DNA from: Pseudomonas sp. LS.1a
GTDB taxonomy: Bacteria; Pseudomonadota; Gammaproteobacteria; Pseudomonadales; Pseudomonadaceae
DNA length: 64,000 nucleotides
Assembly: GCF_022533585.1 (NCBI RefSeq)
Contig: NZ_CP092827.1
Location: 2,210,001-2,274,000 of the forward strand
Direction of reading: 5' to 3'
The notes beneath the pieces were generated by a model. It was not told the origin of the DNA and searched no databases. It was given only the letters and a program-made list of their open reading frames with translations. Positions 47,281-56,791 of the stretch are shown here, one piece after another. Every line of letters starts with the position of its first letter. The stretch's first letter is position 1. Both the position numbers and the translations under genes were made by a program.

Positions 47281-49348
47281 CTGCTTTCTGCGTTGCCCGC
47301 ACGCTGACTAATGTCGCCGATGCCGCACCAATCACCCCGAAAATCGATGAAGCGAACCCCATGGTGTATTCCGGTGCATCGCTCTGCTGCAGGCTGTGGT
47401 AGGTGGTCTTGAGCGAAATCACGTTGAACCACAGCATTCCCGCATTCAATCCACCGCCACCGCCCGTCGTGAGTAACCCGAGAAAGTTGGGTTTAGCTCG
47501 CGCGGTGGTGGTCAGTTCGATTGACACCGTCCGGCTTCCCGAGATGCGTAGCTCTTTCATCTCTTCAACTTGCGCCATGCCGTTCTTCAGGTACTTCTCC
47601 ACCTCCTGACTGAAAGGATTGTCCCGAATAGCCTGCTCTGTGATCTGGTAACGCGCTGCCAGCAGTCCCAGCGCTTTCTCGGCATTGGCCTCGCTCGCCG
47701 CCAACAACACTTGCCGACGCAGGCCATGACTGGCATCCCAGCGGGTCTGCCCACGCAGGCGCTTGAGCACCACGGTGGTGACCGACTGGGCGGTAAGGTC
47801 GGTGATGTCGGCCATGGCCGGAAAGCGACCGGCCAACCCTTCGATCACGTTGTCGCTGGCGCCGAACAGGCTGCCGATCGAATCCGCCTTGTCCTTGAAC
47901 GGGTTGAATGGCGCCAGGGCGGTGTACAGCGGGCTGTCGTGCTGGTCCAGCCACTGTTCGAGACGTTTGAGTCGCGGGTCCAGTTCTTCAGTGCCGGGCG
48001 CTGGCTGGCCCATCGACTGAATCAGCAGCGCCAAGGATATTTCCAGGCCGCGGGCGGAAGTGATTTCGTCGCGGTCGTAGCAGGCCAGGGCCGCAGCCAG
48101 GCTGTAGGGGTTATCGACATGCTCGGGTTCGGCGGTCCCGAGCCAGGCGTCATGGTCGTGGCTGGCCTGCAAGGCCTGGTTGCGCAACGCGATGATCCGG
48201 CGTTCCAGTTCATCGCGCTCGGTGAGGAAGTGCCGGTACTTGGCGAGGTCGAGGCGCTGTGCCAGGCGGGCGCCGTTGGGTGAGTAGTCTTCGTGGGTGA
48301 GGGCCTGAAAACGTGACTCGGACGGCGACAGGGCGGGGCCGCGGCGCTCGGTGCCAAGCCGGAACTCGGCCAGTTCCGGTGAAGGGGCATCCGCCGGGTA
48401 CAGGCTTTCCAGCGTCTTGTTCAGCAGCATGGCCACCAGGTTGCGGTGGTGGAAATCGTGGCTTTGCACGCTCAGCTGTTCGGCATCCAGTTTGTAGCAC
48501 GCCGGTACGCGTTCCTGCTCGGGCCCTTGTGCCGGCTTCATGTGCTCCAGCTGTTCGGCGGGCATCAGGTCGCGCAGTTGATGCTGGTAGGCCGACACCG
48601 TCAGGCTCAGGTCCAGGGCCATGCCTTCGGCATCGGTGAGCGCCACCACTACCGGTACTTTCGGCTGGGTGTAGGGGTAGTGCCGGCCGATGGCAACGAG
48701 GTTGCCGATGGGCAAGGTTTCGGTGATCGGGTCGCTGCTCCAGGTCAGGGGCATGCGCCGCTCGGTGGGCTTGAAGTCTTCGACCCAGGTTTGCAGGGCA
48801 CTGACCGGCAAGACATGGCGTTGGGTTGAGGGTACCTGGTTGCCGGCTACCAGTTCGGCCATGTCCAGCTGGCGCATGTGCCGTTGGCGCAAGGCGGCTG
48901 AACTGGTGATGCGGGCGGTCATGGCGTTGGTCCACAGGTGCGGACTGTAGCCGATCCACACTTCCCTGGCGGTATCGGGGCAGGTATCGGCCCACACCCA
49001 GCCCAGGGTGCGGCTGGACAGGTAGCGATCACGCCGGTGGTAGTCGTCCAGCCCACGGTAGCGCAGTTCCTTGTAAAGGCCCGCGCCGACGTACTCGTGA
49101 ATGACCAGTTTCTGGCCCAGGGTGCCTTGCATGAACACGTAGACATAGCCCGGGCGCAGCGCGCGCAGGGTGTAGGCGGAGTGTTGCAGTGGCCCGAAGC
49201 CTTGTTCGAGGTTGAAGCCTGCATCGGCATAGCGGCAGGCGGGCATATCGCCGGTGCGTGGCACGATGGCATAGCGCACCGGCAGGATGGGAATGCGTGC
49301 GCTACAGGCAGGGCCGGAGGTGGCGCTGCTGACACTGGCGTCATTCAT
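46358..49348 (-). CDS. VasX/BTH_I2691-type T6SS pore-forming effector, copy A
   Basis: A 996-residue effector and the first after the chaperone gene. The N-terminal VasX-like region is shared (one visible change: TLGQ for ALGQ near residue 77). The glycine-rich [17 protein letters not shown] near 626-642 precedes the first hydrophobic stretch; the hydrophobic hairpin lies at ~755-803. From memory, a BTH_I2691-family effector of P. putida (Tke5) has been reported to depolarise membranes. Start 49348 overlaps the DUF4123 stop by 8 bases with AAGGAG ahead. Length equals copies B and D exactly. Confidence 0.83.
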   Translation of the reverse strand: MNDASVSSATSGPACSARIPILPVRYAIVPRTGDMPACRYADAGFNLEQGFGPLQHSAYTLRALRPGYVYVFMQGTLGQKLVIHEYVGAGLYKELRYRGLDDYHRRDRYLSSRTLGWVWADTCPDTAREVWIGYSPHLWTNAMTARITSSAALRQRHMRQLDMAELVAGNQVPSTQRHVLPVSALQTWVEDFKPTERRMPLTWSSDPITETLPIGNLVAIGRHYPYTQPKVPVVVALTDAEGMALDLSLTVSAYQHQLRDLMPAEQLEHMKPAQGPEQERVPACYKLDAEQLSVQSHDFHHRNLVAMLLNKTLESLYPADAPSPELAEFRLGTERRGPALSPSESRFQALTHEDYSPNGARLAQRLDLAKYRHFLTERDELERRIIALRNQALQASHDHDAWLGTAEPEHVDNPYSLAAALACYDRDEITSARGLEISLALLIQSMGQPAPGTEELDPRLKRLEQWLDQHDSPLYTALAPFNPFKDKADSIGSLFGASDNVIEGLAGRFPAMADITDLTAQSVTTVVLKRLRGQTRWDASHGLRRQVLLAASEANAEKALGLLAARYQITEQAIRDNPFSQEVEKYLKNGMAQVEEMKELRISGSRTVSIELTTTARAKPNFLGLLTTGGGGGLNAGMLWFNVISLKTTYHSLQQSDAPEYTMGFASSIFGVIGAASATLVSVRATQKAVMLRLSSTASGMAFGNGIIKFLSSNLYARLTGYPAIAFSLFSDFAKAWRQNENGNQGAAAYTLTGGITMALGSAVVLEAGLAIAGVTTLVPFAGWAAAALVLVGTVIIAGGLYLHAKAHERLHSPIELWAARSIFGNRINDGEVRAELSLDHDEKLLAFPTVHAEIKAWHDEHYGPKLLSAEQALSLGVSKVDTLWHDNNHWSPPNWTAITHNEVATSQPTVEFAVLLPGFVIGTSQWSGSLSAFREGLAMDVFPIAPTGQIVGAGLVLHFEKTLHNQSHLSLHLSYSANQGLDEDNEIHSTFRLER
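47281..49348 (-). repeat. Conserved array block, first (effector A 5' part)
   Basis: 2.07 kb encoding effector residues 1-689, nearly identical to the corresponding parts at 43398-45465 and 37738-39805. Confidence 0.85.
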
Positions 49349-50273
49349 GGACGGGCTCCTTGCTCTCGATCAATGCGTGCAGTTCGCGAAGGCGGCTCTG
49401 GGGTGACTCCTCGAGGTTGGTGTAGATCTTCCCTGCCTCATCGTTGCTCATGAGCCACATGTGCCTGGCAATCAGCCTGATGAACTGCCCGGCGACTTCC
49501 TCGTCACGAAAGTTGAGGGCTTTCAGTTGCGGCAGCAGGCTTTCAATCCAGTGCCTGATGTCGGCCAGTGTGTGGAGGTCGTGTTGTGGCAGGGCTAACA
49601 CCTCGTGTGCCAACGTGAGCACGAAGTGTTCATGCATGCCTGCTTGCAGCCGCTCAAGTTCAAGCTTGCGCAGGGAGAGTGGGGCTTGCGCAAAAGAACG
49701 GGCAGTGGTCGGGCTGCGTTCAAGTGTTTTCCACTCGTGAGCCGGCCCCCAGTTGATTCGCCAGGCCAGCGAACACACAGGCCCAAGCCAGGTAGTCCGA
49801 TGGTCGTCATCCAGCGCATCCAGCCAGGCTGCAAGGTGGTCTGGCCTGAACTGGAAAGTGGCCAGCCCCTGACCCGGAAGCGAGATCTGTACAAGGCTGG
49901 AGAAATGGTCTACCAGCTCGGTAAAGCCAATATCGGCATTCAGCGCGATGGCACCGCCAATGGGCATCCAGGTAGATATGGCATGGGCAAGCAGTTCGGG
50001 CGCGTCTGACACGTTTACCAGCAACGGCCCAAAGTCATGGCGGTCATCCACAGCACTACCCCGCCACAGCCACGCATGCTGGGTGTTGCGGCTGACTTCA
50101 TTGATAAGTTCAAGTACCGAAGGGGCATAGGCCGGGACCAGCTCGCCATTCGGGAGTATCTGGGATATTGGCCGGTAGGCCGAGTGCTCGAGCACAATGG
50201 TCATGAGCAACAGAAAGCGCGCATTGCTCCCGAAATGCACGCTTGGCAGCGTGTTTGAGGGCGCTGTTTTCAT
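49341..50273 (-). CDS. DUF4123-domain effector chaperone (VasW/Tap-like)
   Basis: A 310-residue protein with an N-terminal DUF4123 region ([20 protein letters not shown], then [12 protein letters not shown]) and a C-terminal helical part. DUF4123 proteins are adaptors that load effectors onto VgrG; VasW does so for VasX. Start 50273 (MKTAPSN) overlaps the VgrG stop in ATGA (50270-50273), which decides against the in-frame ATG at 50339. Its single copy next to four effector genes suggests it serves all of them through their common N-terminal region. Confidence 0.85.
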   Translation of the reverse strand: MKTAPSNTLPSVHFGSNARFLLLMTIVLEHSAYRPISQILPNGELVPAYAPSVLELINEVSRNTQHAWLWRGSAVDDRHDFGPLLVNVSDAPELLAHAISTWMPIGGAIALNADIGFTELVDHFSSLVQISLPGQGLATFQFRPDHLAAWLDALDDDHRTTWLGPVCSLAWRINWGPAHEWKTLERSPTTARSFAQAPLSLRKLELERLQAGMHEHFVLTLAHEVLALPQHDLHTLADIRHWIESLLPQLKALNFRDEEVAGQFIRLIARHMWLMSNDEAGKIYTNLEESPQSRLRELHALIESKEPVHE

Positions 50274-52438
50274 CGACCTGGCCCTCTGGTGCAGCGGCAG
50301 TCGGGCAACGGGCAGGAACCATCGGGGCGGCGCCCGCACTGACGATCCAGCGGGTTGCCATTGACCGGCGCACCGCTGATGGAAAACAGGTTGGTTGCCC
50401 CATCTGCCGATTTCAGCATCTGGCCGTTGATGCGTATTGTCGGGCTGTCCAGGGTGATGCCTGTCTCATCGATCTGAATGGAGCCCCCAGGGCCCTGGAT
50501 GATCACGGCTTCTGCTGTGCGAAGCTCATAGCGGCGGGTACGCCTGCGGATTTCGCCCCGGGCTTCAAGTTCGGCATGCCCCTCGACCCGCTGCTCGAGG
50601 TTGCCGCCGATACTGGTGTGGTGATTGGCTGCGATCTGGTCGTGGCGGTGATTGCCGATGGCTTCAATACGATCCTTGGCTATCTTGATTGTCTGGTTTC
50701 GACCGATGTCGAGAGCAGCGTCATGCCCAATGGTGACGCGCTCATCATTGCCAACCGTTTCAGTGCGGTCACGGCCAATCAGAATCGATTCGTCGTTATT
50801 GACCTGTTCCTTTCGGTCGTTGCCGACCTGTGTCGTCTCATCGTGCTTGACCACAATGTTCTGGTCTTTCTGTGCGTGGATGAAGACCTCTTCCTGGCCC
50901 AGTTCATCTTCAAAACGAAGTTCGTTGAAGCCATCGCCCTTATGCGTCTGGCTTTTGATCGTCATGCGTGTTTTGTGTCGGGGCAGGTCGTAGGGCGGCA
51001 ACTGATTACCGCAGTAGGTGCGCCCGGTGATCATTGGCTGGTCGGGGTCGCCATTGACGTACTGGATGATCACGTCCTGACCAATACGTGGAATGGCCAT
51101 CGAGCCCCAACTGCCACCGGCCCAGCCTTGGGATACCCGCACCCAGCAGGAGCTGAATTCGTTGTCCTGGCTTTCACGGTCCCAAGGGAAGCTGACCTTG
51201 ACTCTGCCCCATTCATCGCAATAGATCTCTTCACCGCGCGGGCCCACGACGGTCGCCATGTGCGGCCCATCGACGCGAGGTTTATCCAGCGGAGCAGGGC
51301 GCCACTCCGTTCTGCCGGGGACGAGCTGTGCGATTTGCTCGTAGCGTGTGCTTTGGTCGACGCCGGCGGCTTCTTCTTGCAGGCTGGTGAACTGGCTACC
51401 TTCATGAGTGACCGCAGTTACTCGCCAATGCACGTTGAAGTCAGCGCGGGGGTGGCCCGCAAGTGTAAAACCGAGGCCGGGCTGCAGGCGTACATCATCA
51501 CCCCCGACTTCGGCAACACGTACATCGTGTCGCAGTGCGGTAATGCGGTTTTCAGTGAACGGTTTGCCTACGGCATCGCGCTTGTAGCGGCCAGGGTAAT
51601 CGAAGCATTCGTACTCGCTGGATTGATGTTCCAGGAAGGGGCCGGTGGCTCTGTGTTCCTGGCGATAGGCCGGGTTGGTGAAGGTGTAGTCGCGCTGAAC
51701 CTGACGTGCCGTGCGCACCTGTTCGCTGTAGCGCAAGCGCCGCAGGCAGGGTTTCGCCTGGGCACCACCGCTATTGGCTTGATAGAGGACTGTATTGGGA
51801 TCGAGCAGTCCATCCACTTCGAGAAAGCTCTCGTCTTCATCCTTGGCCTTTTTGACCCCATGGCTGATCAGGCCAAGCGATTGCAGCCGGTCAGTGATGA
51901 TCAGTTTGTGAAGTTTTTCACTGTGCTCGAAGCGGTAGACGAAGCCTTCTTCAGCAGCCAGGCGAGCGATGAACTCAAGGTCTGTCTCGCCGGCCTGAAC
52001 GCAGAATTCGCGAATCTGGTGGTCCATGCTTGCCCGCAGTTCGTACTGTGCGATGCCTTGGCGCTTGAGCATCAATTCAAGAATTTGCGGAACGGTCTTG
52101 TGTTGGAAAATACGCCAGTTCGAGCGCAGGTTGGCGCGCGCCAGTTGCGGTTCGACTACCGCGCTATAGCGTGTGCGATGAGGGCCACTATCGCCTTGGT
52201 TGAACCTGCTGATCAGACCATGGACATGTCGCAAAGGGCAGTTTGCACGGGAGATGGTGAACAGTGCAGGTTTGTCGAGCAATTGACCGAAGTCTAAATC
52301 GTTTTCATGGCTGATCAATTCAAGCTCTAATTGGAAATTAGTGCTAATACCTTCCTTGAGGGTAAAGGAAACCACCTCGAACTCTAATCGGCTAGCGAGA
52401 GGTCGAAAGCTGTAATGCAGTCCAGATTGGCTAGGCAT
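50270..52438 (-). CDS. vgrG: T6SS spike protein VgrG with cysteine-rich tail
   Basis: A 722-residue VgrG (TssI). Residues ~10-350 are the gp27-like part ([36 protein letters not shown]); ~390-480 the gp5 OB-fold ([38 protein letters not shown] segments); ~510-620 a beta-helix with [18 protein letters not shown] repeats. The last ~25 residues carry four cysteines (C-x7-C-x4-C-x-C) after NGNPLDRQ, an unusual tail that may bind metal or the PAAR tip. It is separated from hcp by 91 bases and translationally coupled to the DUF4123 gene. Confidence 0.93.
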   Translation of the reverse strand: MPSQSGLHYSFRPLASRLEFEVVSFTLKEGISTNFQLELELISHENDLDFGQLLDKPALFTISRANCPLRHVHGLISRFNQGDSGPHRTRYSAVVEPQLARANLRSNWRIFQHKTVPQILELMLKRQGIAQYELRASMDHQIREFCVQAGETDLEFIARLAAEEGFVYRFEHSEKLHKLIITDRLQSLGLISHGVKKAKDEDESFLEVDGLLDPNTVLYQANSGGAQAKPCLRRLRYSEQVRTARQVQRDYTFTNPAYRQEHRATGPFLEHQSSEYECFDYPGRYKRDAVGKPFTENRITALRHDVRVAEVGGDDVRLQPGLGFTLAGHPRADFNVHWRVTAVTHEGSQFTSLQEEAAGVDQSTRYEQIAQLVPGRTEWRPAPLDKPRVDGPHMATVVGPRGEEIYCDEWGRVKVSFPWDRESQDNEFSSCWVRVSQGWAGGSWGSMAIPRIGQDVIIQYVNGDPDQPMITGRTYCGNQLPPYDLPRHKTRMTIKSQTHKGDGFNELRFEDELGQEEVFIHAQKDQNIVVKHDETTQVGNDRKEQVNNDESILIGRDRTETVGNDERVTIGHDAALDIGRNQTIKIAKDRIEAIGNHRHDQIAANHHTSIGGNLEQRVEGHAELEARGEIRRRTRRYELRTAEAVIIQGPGGSIQIDETGITLDSPTIRINGQMLKSADGATNLFSISGAPVNGNPLDRQCGRRPDGSCPLPDCRCTRGPGR

Positions 52439-52529
52439 AAGAATTCCTTATCTGCCGTCTGATAGTTTGAGGGTGTCCAGGCAGCAAATCTGCCCGGAAC
52501 ACTCAATGCCTCAGTGGAGTGTTGGTGTT

Positions 52530-53039
52530 TCAAGTCTTTTGCCAGTCATCGGATCCTTCGGTACCGCAGACCTCATGGCATTCAGTGATTTTCCGGTAGG
52601 AGAACCAGACTTCAACCTCTTGGTGTCGGGGCGTCGGTGTGTCTTCTTGTGCGTGGGGCTGCTCGGTTCTCAGTTTGATGATGGTCGCGTCCGTAAGTGT
52701 GGTTCTGTAATACAGCTCATTTGGATCTTCGCTGGTTGCTCTGTATTGCGTGATTACAACTTCTGGGAGCAACTCGGCCTTGCAGATCGATTCCAGCAGC
52801 AAGGGCTTTGATTTGTTGGTTGTGAAGGTGACTTTGTAAGGGCCATGGACGCGCTTTCCCGAGGGCTGGCCGTTCTGTGGGTCGATTGGGGTGTTTATCT
52901 CGTGCTCGATTTTTTGCACCATGATCTCATCGGCGAACTCCGATTGATAAATATTACCAATCGACTCGGAAGTGCTGGCGCCCTCACTGATGTTGCCTTG
53001 TACCTTGCCGTTGATTTTTAAATAAGCTGGTGATGCCAT
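52530..53039 (-). CDS. hcp: T6SS tube protein Hcp
   Basis: A 169-residue Hcp1-family protein (TssD) forming the inner-tube hexamers. The family start MASPAYLKINGKVQGNISEG and VQKIEHEINTPIDPQNGQPS, KRVHGPYKVTFTTNKSKPLL and VEVWFSYRKITECHEVCGTE are characteristic. It lies after tssL with a 130-base gap containing hairpins, so hcp may have extra expression from its own promoter, as is common because Hcp is needed in large amounts. Confidence 0.94.
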   Translation of the reverse strand: MASPAYLKINGKVQGNISEGASTSESIGNIYQSEFADEIMVQKIEHEINTPIDPQNGQPSGKRVHGPYKVTFTTNKSKPLLLESICKAELLPEVVITQYRATSEDPNELYYRTTLTDATIIKLRTEQPHAQEDTPTPRHQEVEVWFSYRKITECHEVCGTEGSDDWQKT

Positions 53040-53169
53040 GATGTGCTCCCAATTTCAGTAGGTGTACACGCCAATATTTATAAAGGCGTGGCCATCGGAA
53101 ACGATGGACTTGTTAACGAGGCGGAGCCTCGCCATATCGTTGAAGTCAGGGGTTTCGAATTTCAGCTAT
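53040..53169 (-). promoter_or_regulatory. tssL-hcp intercistronic region with two hairpins
   Basis: Minus-strand order: a CGAGGC-TCC-GCCTCG stem (53117-53131) with a weak T-rich flank, then ACGCC...GGCGT (53068-53089) around an AT-rich loop, then the hcp ribosome-binding region. The first stem may attenuate read-through; the second may be part of the hcp leader. Confidence 0.4.
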
Positions 53170-54045
53170 TTACTGCTGTAAAATTCCGTTGAGTGATTCC
53201 AGCACCTCGGTAGTAATCAGGTGCAGGCGATAGCTATAGATTCCATAGGCCACGGCCATGGCAAGGACGGAAATCACCAAAGGGCTCCACCACGGAAATT
53301 GCCGGTTCATACGAAAGTTGCGCGGAGCCACATGGGTGTAGGGGTCACATACTTCTTCCGGGGTAGGCCCACGCAATTCACGTAGCATCCCGTGAAGTTG
53401 GTGGATGAGTGCGTTCAGCGTTTCTTCGCCCTTTGGCGCAATGGCGTACTTGCCCCTCAGGCCAAGGCACAACGCGAAGTACATGAACTCCAGTACGTCC
53501 TGGTAGCGAGCGGGCTCCTGCATCAGGCGGGACAGCACCGTAAAAAATTTCTCCCCGCCCCAGGTTTCGTCGTGGAAGATGCTGAGCAGTGGTTCCTGGC
53601 TCCAGCAGCTGTTCTTGCCCCAGGGCCGTTCCATCACCGCTTCATCGATGTACAGACACAGAGCGTACGAATACGCCAGCGTTTGGGCGGGCTCGTAGCC
53701 GTGTTGGCGCATTTCTTCCTGGATGTTCTCGATCTGCTTGCGCACTTTCTGGTGTACATCTTTGATGTTTGGCAATTCATCCAGTGTGCGCAGGCGTATG
53801 ACCAGGCCGAACAGCGGTGCAGCTGCATCCAGCATCAGATTGTCGTAGCCGCCACGTAGCTGGAAGTCTGGATCAGCCGGGTAGCCTTCATGAACGGGCT
53901 CTGGCTCTGACTTTGGCTTCTGCTCGTCGGCTTCAGACGTTGTCGAGGTGGGTGGGTTACTGGGCAATGGCGTCTTGAGCCTCGAGTACAGCCGTGTGCC
54001 TTCGACATTTGTGGTTTCGATGGGGGCATTGCTTTTCTCTTCCAT
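53170..54045 (-). CDS. tssL: T6SS membrane complex protein TssL (DotU/IcmH)
   Basis: A 291-residue protein. A proline/charged N-terminal stretch of ~70 residues precedes the DotU domain (AAAPLFGLVIRLRTLDELPN, ALCLYIDEAVMERPWG, SIFHDETWGGEKFFTVLSRL). One membrane segment lies near the C-terminus (WWSPLVISVLAMAVAYGIYS). No OmpA-like peptidoglycan-binding extension is present. ATG 54045 follows the tssK stop by one base with AGGAG 8 bases upstream. It would pair with TssM, which is not encoded in the window. Confidence 0.93.
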   Translation of the reverse strand: MEEKSNAPIETTNVEGTRLYSRLKTPLPSNPPTSTTSEADEQKPKSEPEPVHEGYPADPDFQLRGGYDNLMLDAAAPLFGLVIRLRTLDELPNIKDVHQKVRKQIENIQEEMRQHGYEPAQTLAYSYALCLYIDEAVMERPWGKNSCWSQEPLLSIFHDETWGGEKFFTVLSRLMQEPARYQDVLEFMYFALCLGLRGKYAIAPKGEETLNALIHQLHGMLRELRGPTPEEVCDPYTHVAPRNFRMNRQFPWWSPLVISVLAMAVAYGIYSYRLHLITTEVLESLNGILQQ

Positions 54046-54046
54046 C

Positions 54047-55384
54047 TCATTCACTCCTGATTGCCCAAAATTGCAGTTCAAGGCCGGGGAAGTCCCCCGC
54101 AATGTGGATACCGAAGCCGCTCGCGGTCTTCATGCGTGCCCACGCCGGGTCACGCCGATCCAGTTCGAAATAGTTGAAGCCTGCATGGAAAGGCAGGTCG
54201 CGAGGCGCCACCGGTAATGGGGTCAACGGGATACCTGGTAGTTGCAATGGCACCAGCTCGTTCAGTGATTCGAGTGAAGTGACTTTGACTTTCTGCACGA
54301 ACATCTGGCGCAACACCTGAGGGGGCAGGTGGGCGCGCACCGCAAGGATGAAGTCAGCCTCATCGATCAGCCGGCGATCCTCCAGCGTGGTCGTCATCAC
54401 GCCATAGTCCAGTGTCTTCAGTGCTAACGACACGGCGCGCGGTTGCAGGACAGTACCTAGTGCTCGGCGTAACGTGTCTTCCAGCGGCTTGAACGAGGTG
54501 CGCAGTGCTGTGTGGTGATAGGCGGGGTATTCCTGTGGCAGCCGATTTTCATCGGTAAAGGTCACGAATTCGCCACAGGCCTGGCTCATGCTCAGGTAGA
54601 GCTGTTCGGGGTGTGTCTGGGCTTGCCTGGCCAGGTGCTGGAAGCAGGGCCACCAGCGGTTCATGGCTTGCAGCAGATTGAAGTCGCGAATATCGGCGAT
54701 GCCAGACTGGCCTGCTCCGCCAATGCGTGCTGCGAGGTTGCGCCCCCGTTCGCGCATGGTGTTGGTAATTTCTTCAAGAAAACGTTGCAGCGCCGGTATT
54801 GCCCGCACTGCCACGCAGGTGGGGTAGAACGCTTCATCCAGCTGCAGGCTGCCATCGGGACGGCGCTCCAGAATGCGTGCCAAGGCCAGGCGGGTGTAGG
54901 CGTTGCTGTCTTCGGCCTTGCGTTTGAGCTGCAGGTTGGGGACGGCCAGGTCGACCTGCACCAGGTCGCCGTCAGCGCTATGGGTATCCTTGATTTCCTG
55001 TGCCTGGGCGATGTAACGGGAGTCGACGGTATTGTCTGGCCAGCTCACTTCACGGCCACCATCGGTGCGCAGGGGCAGGCATAGATACACTTCGCTGTCC
55101 TTCGAAGCGTCATCTTCGATTTCCAGCGGCGGTGGTGGTGGAAGATCCGCGGGGATATCGAACACCGTGCCGTCTGGCATGATACCCCGGGCCCGGGTAA
55201 TGGCGATTTTGCCCAGGGTGAGGTACTCGTCATTAAGCTGAAGTTCGCTGAAACCGTAAAAGGCTGCATTTAGGCTACCAAGGCGTTGGTGCAAGGCTGC
55301 TTCGCTAGCCCGGGCCGCCTGCTGGAAATGCTGTGGTTTGACGAACAGGCCCTCAGGCCAAAGGACGGGATTACGTGAACTCAT
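54047..55384 (-). CDS. tssK: T6SS baseplate protein TssK
   Basis: A 445-residue baseplate-to-membrane-complex adaptor. The typical N-terminus MSSRNPVLWPEGLFVKPQHF is followed by QQAARASEAALHQRL, and the C-terminus contains GFNYFELDR and FGIHIAGDFPGLELQFWAIR. Length is normal for TssK. It sits between tssJ (52-base gap) and tssL (1-base gap), the usual J-K-L order. Confidence 0.95.
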   Translation of the reverse strand: MSSRNPVLWPEGLFVKPQHFQQAARASEAALHQRLGSLNAAFYGFSELQLNDEYLTLGKIAITRARGIMPDGTVFDIPADLPPPPPLEIEDDASKDSEVYLCLPLRTDGGREVSWPDNTVDSRYIAQAQEIKDTHSADGDLVQVDLAVPNLQLKRKAEDSNAYTRLALARILERRPDGSLQLDEAFYPTCVAVRAIPALQRFLEEITNTMRERGRNLAARIGGAGQSGIADIRDFNLLQAMNRWWPCFQHLARQAQTHPEQLYLSMSQACGEFVTFTDENRLPQEYPAYHHTALRTSFKPLEDTLRRALGTVLQPRAVSLALKTLDYGVMTTTLEDRRLIDEADFILAVRAHLPPQVLRQMFVQKVKVTSLESLNELVPLQLPGIPLTPLPVAPRDLPFHAGFNYFELDRRDPAWARMKTASGFGIHIAGDFPGLELQFWAIRSE

Positions 55385-55436
55385 GTGCGCTCCATGTCAG
55401 CGTGAGTAAGCGAAAAGGACAGGACAGGTAGCGCCA

Positions 55437-56231
55437 TCAGTCTTCTTCCTTGAGCAGGATCTGCGTGTCGTTGACCAACACCGACAGAATGATCTGGTGT
55501 CCGCGTGGAGGAATGCGCAGCACTTGGCGCCAGGTTGCGTTTTCCTGGCTTCGGTAGTCGCCAATTACCGCTACGAAGCGGGTCTCGGGCTCGATGGGCG
55601 CAAAGGGGATGAACTTGAACTGGCCAGGGCGCAGCAGGTAATCATCATCACGAATGTAGGTGCTGCGCAGAACCTTGGCCGGGTCCTTGTCCAGCAGTTG
55701 ATACACGCTGTTGCGTAGCAGAGAGTCGTCGCTTAACTGCAGGATCTTGATGGCAATGGGCGTAGCGACCGGCTCTGTGGGCAGGGTTGTAGTGCGCGGC
55801 AAGGTAAGCACCACTGTCGGGTCGTCGTAACTACCGGGTGTGCTTTCCTCCAGTGGCGAATAAGCCAGGTCATTGCTTTCGTCCTCGTCCATGACGACCG
55901 GCGATACAGCGGGAAATTGCTCCTGGAGATATTCGAACAACGTTCCTACTTTTTCGGTCAGTGCGTAGGGGTCTCCTGCACTCAGGCTCACGGCGTAGGG
56001 GCTAGGCTCCAGGACGCTTACATGTTCAGTTGCGATATCCAGGCTGTTCGGGTTGACATTGAGGGTAGGGCTGGCATTGATGCTGAACGCGACCTCGGTT
56101 GGGTGATCCTTGGGCGGTCCAATGGGCAGCGAAGGGTCCATGACCACTTGGCTCACTCTGCTCAGGGAAGTGCAGCCTGACAGCCCGATCAACATGGTCA
56201 ACAGGGTGACTGCGAGCGGATGTCGCGTCAT
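55437..56231 (-). CDS. tssJ: T6SS outer-membrane lipoprotein TssJ (long form)
   Basis: A 264-residue lipoprotein starting MTRHPLAVTLLTMLIGLSGC, with lipobox LSGC. The TssJ core is recognisable as EVAFSINASPTLNVNPN near the start and FKFIPFAPIEPETRFVAVIG plus a RQVLRIPPRGHQIILSVLVN segment at the end. Between them is an insert of roughly 80-90 residues including VVMDEDESNDLAYSPLEEST, making the protein longer than the ~150-190 residues usual for TssJ. It overlaps the FHA gene stop by ATGA (56228-56231). Confidence 0.87.
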   Translation of the reverse strand: MTRHPLAVTLLTMLIGLSGCTSLSRVSQVVMDPSLPIGPPKDHPTEVAFSINASPTLNVNPNSLDIATEHVSVLEPSPYAVSLSAGDPYALTEKVGTLFEYLQEQFPAVSPVVMDEDESNDLAYSPLEESTPGSYDDPTVVLTLPRTTTLPTEPVATPIAIKILQLSDDSLLRNSVYQLLDKDPAKVLRSTYIRDDDYLLRPGQFKFIPFAPIEPETRFVAVIGDYRSQENATWRQVLRIPPRGHQIILSVLVNDTQILLKEED

Positions 56232-56791
56232 GAGTGTCCTCCTGCAATCAGGCGTTGCAGTGGGGTTTCGTGCGATAACCCCTTTACTGTCACTGCATCC
56301 AATGCCGCCAAGGGATCATTCCCCACGTCCAGCTCGAAGACCGAGCAGATCTCAGTGGTAGCCCGGGCAGTTGGAGGCTTTGGTTGCCAAGTCTCGGTCG
56401 GCATTTCGGCGATCAGCTGGTCGAGTACCCTATGGCCAGGGTTGAACAGATCCTCAAGCGAGCGCGCATCGGTTTGTGAGTACTGAACCAACAGCCGATA
56501 AGCGCCGACATGAAGCTGATCACCCTCAAGAAGCCGTCTCGCAGTTATCTCTCCCAGGCTGACGATGCTGTCGTTCAGATAGGTGCGATTGCAGTGATCG
56601 ATCACACAGAAGCTGCCCTCGATCCAGCGGATTTCGCAGTGAATTGGTGCAACGGTCTGGTCACGGTCATTGATCAGCCAGGTGGCTGCCTTGCTGCCGA
56701 TGGTGCCGCCCGTGCAATCGAACCGATACCGCGCGGTGACGGTGTGCTGCAATTGATCGAGATTGGTAATGTTCAAGGTCAATGTATTCAT
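56228..56791 (-). CDS. T6SS-associated FHA-domain protein (short TagH/VasC type)
   Basis: A 187-residue protein with an N-terminal forkhead-associated domain (residues ~10-110; APIHCEIRWIEGSFCVIDHC, NRTYLNDSI) that recognises phosphothreonine partners, followed by a linker ending in FELDVGNDPLAALDAV. The TagH/Fha C-terminal domain found in ~400-500-residue homologues is absent. Position between tssG and tssJ is the vasC position of V. cholerae. Both ends overlap neighbours by ATGA, so it is not simply truncated by an insertion. Confidence 0.82.
   Translation of the reverse strand: MNTLTLNITNLDQLQHTVTARYRFDCTGGTIGSKAATWLINDRDQTVAPIHCEIRWIEGSFCVIDHCNRTYLNDSIVSLGEITARRLLEGDQLHVGAYRLLVQYSQTDARSLEDLFNPGHRVLDQLIAEMPTETWQPKPPTARATTEICSVFELDVGNDPLAALDAVTVKGLSHETPLQRLIAGGHS

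Noticed and set aside
36815..49348. Rhs or contact-dependent inhibition (CdiA) polymorphic toxins
   Set aside because: No YD repeats, no RhsA core motif, no filamentous haemagglutinin repeats or secretion signal; the N-terminus is VasX-like.
50243..52297. 684-codon plus-strand frame opposite vgrG
   Set aside because: Mirror frame of vgrG with no ribosome-binding site and no recognisable domain.
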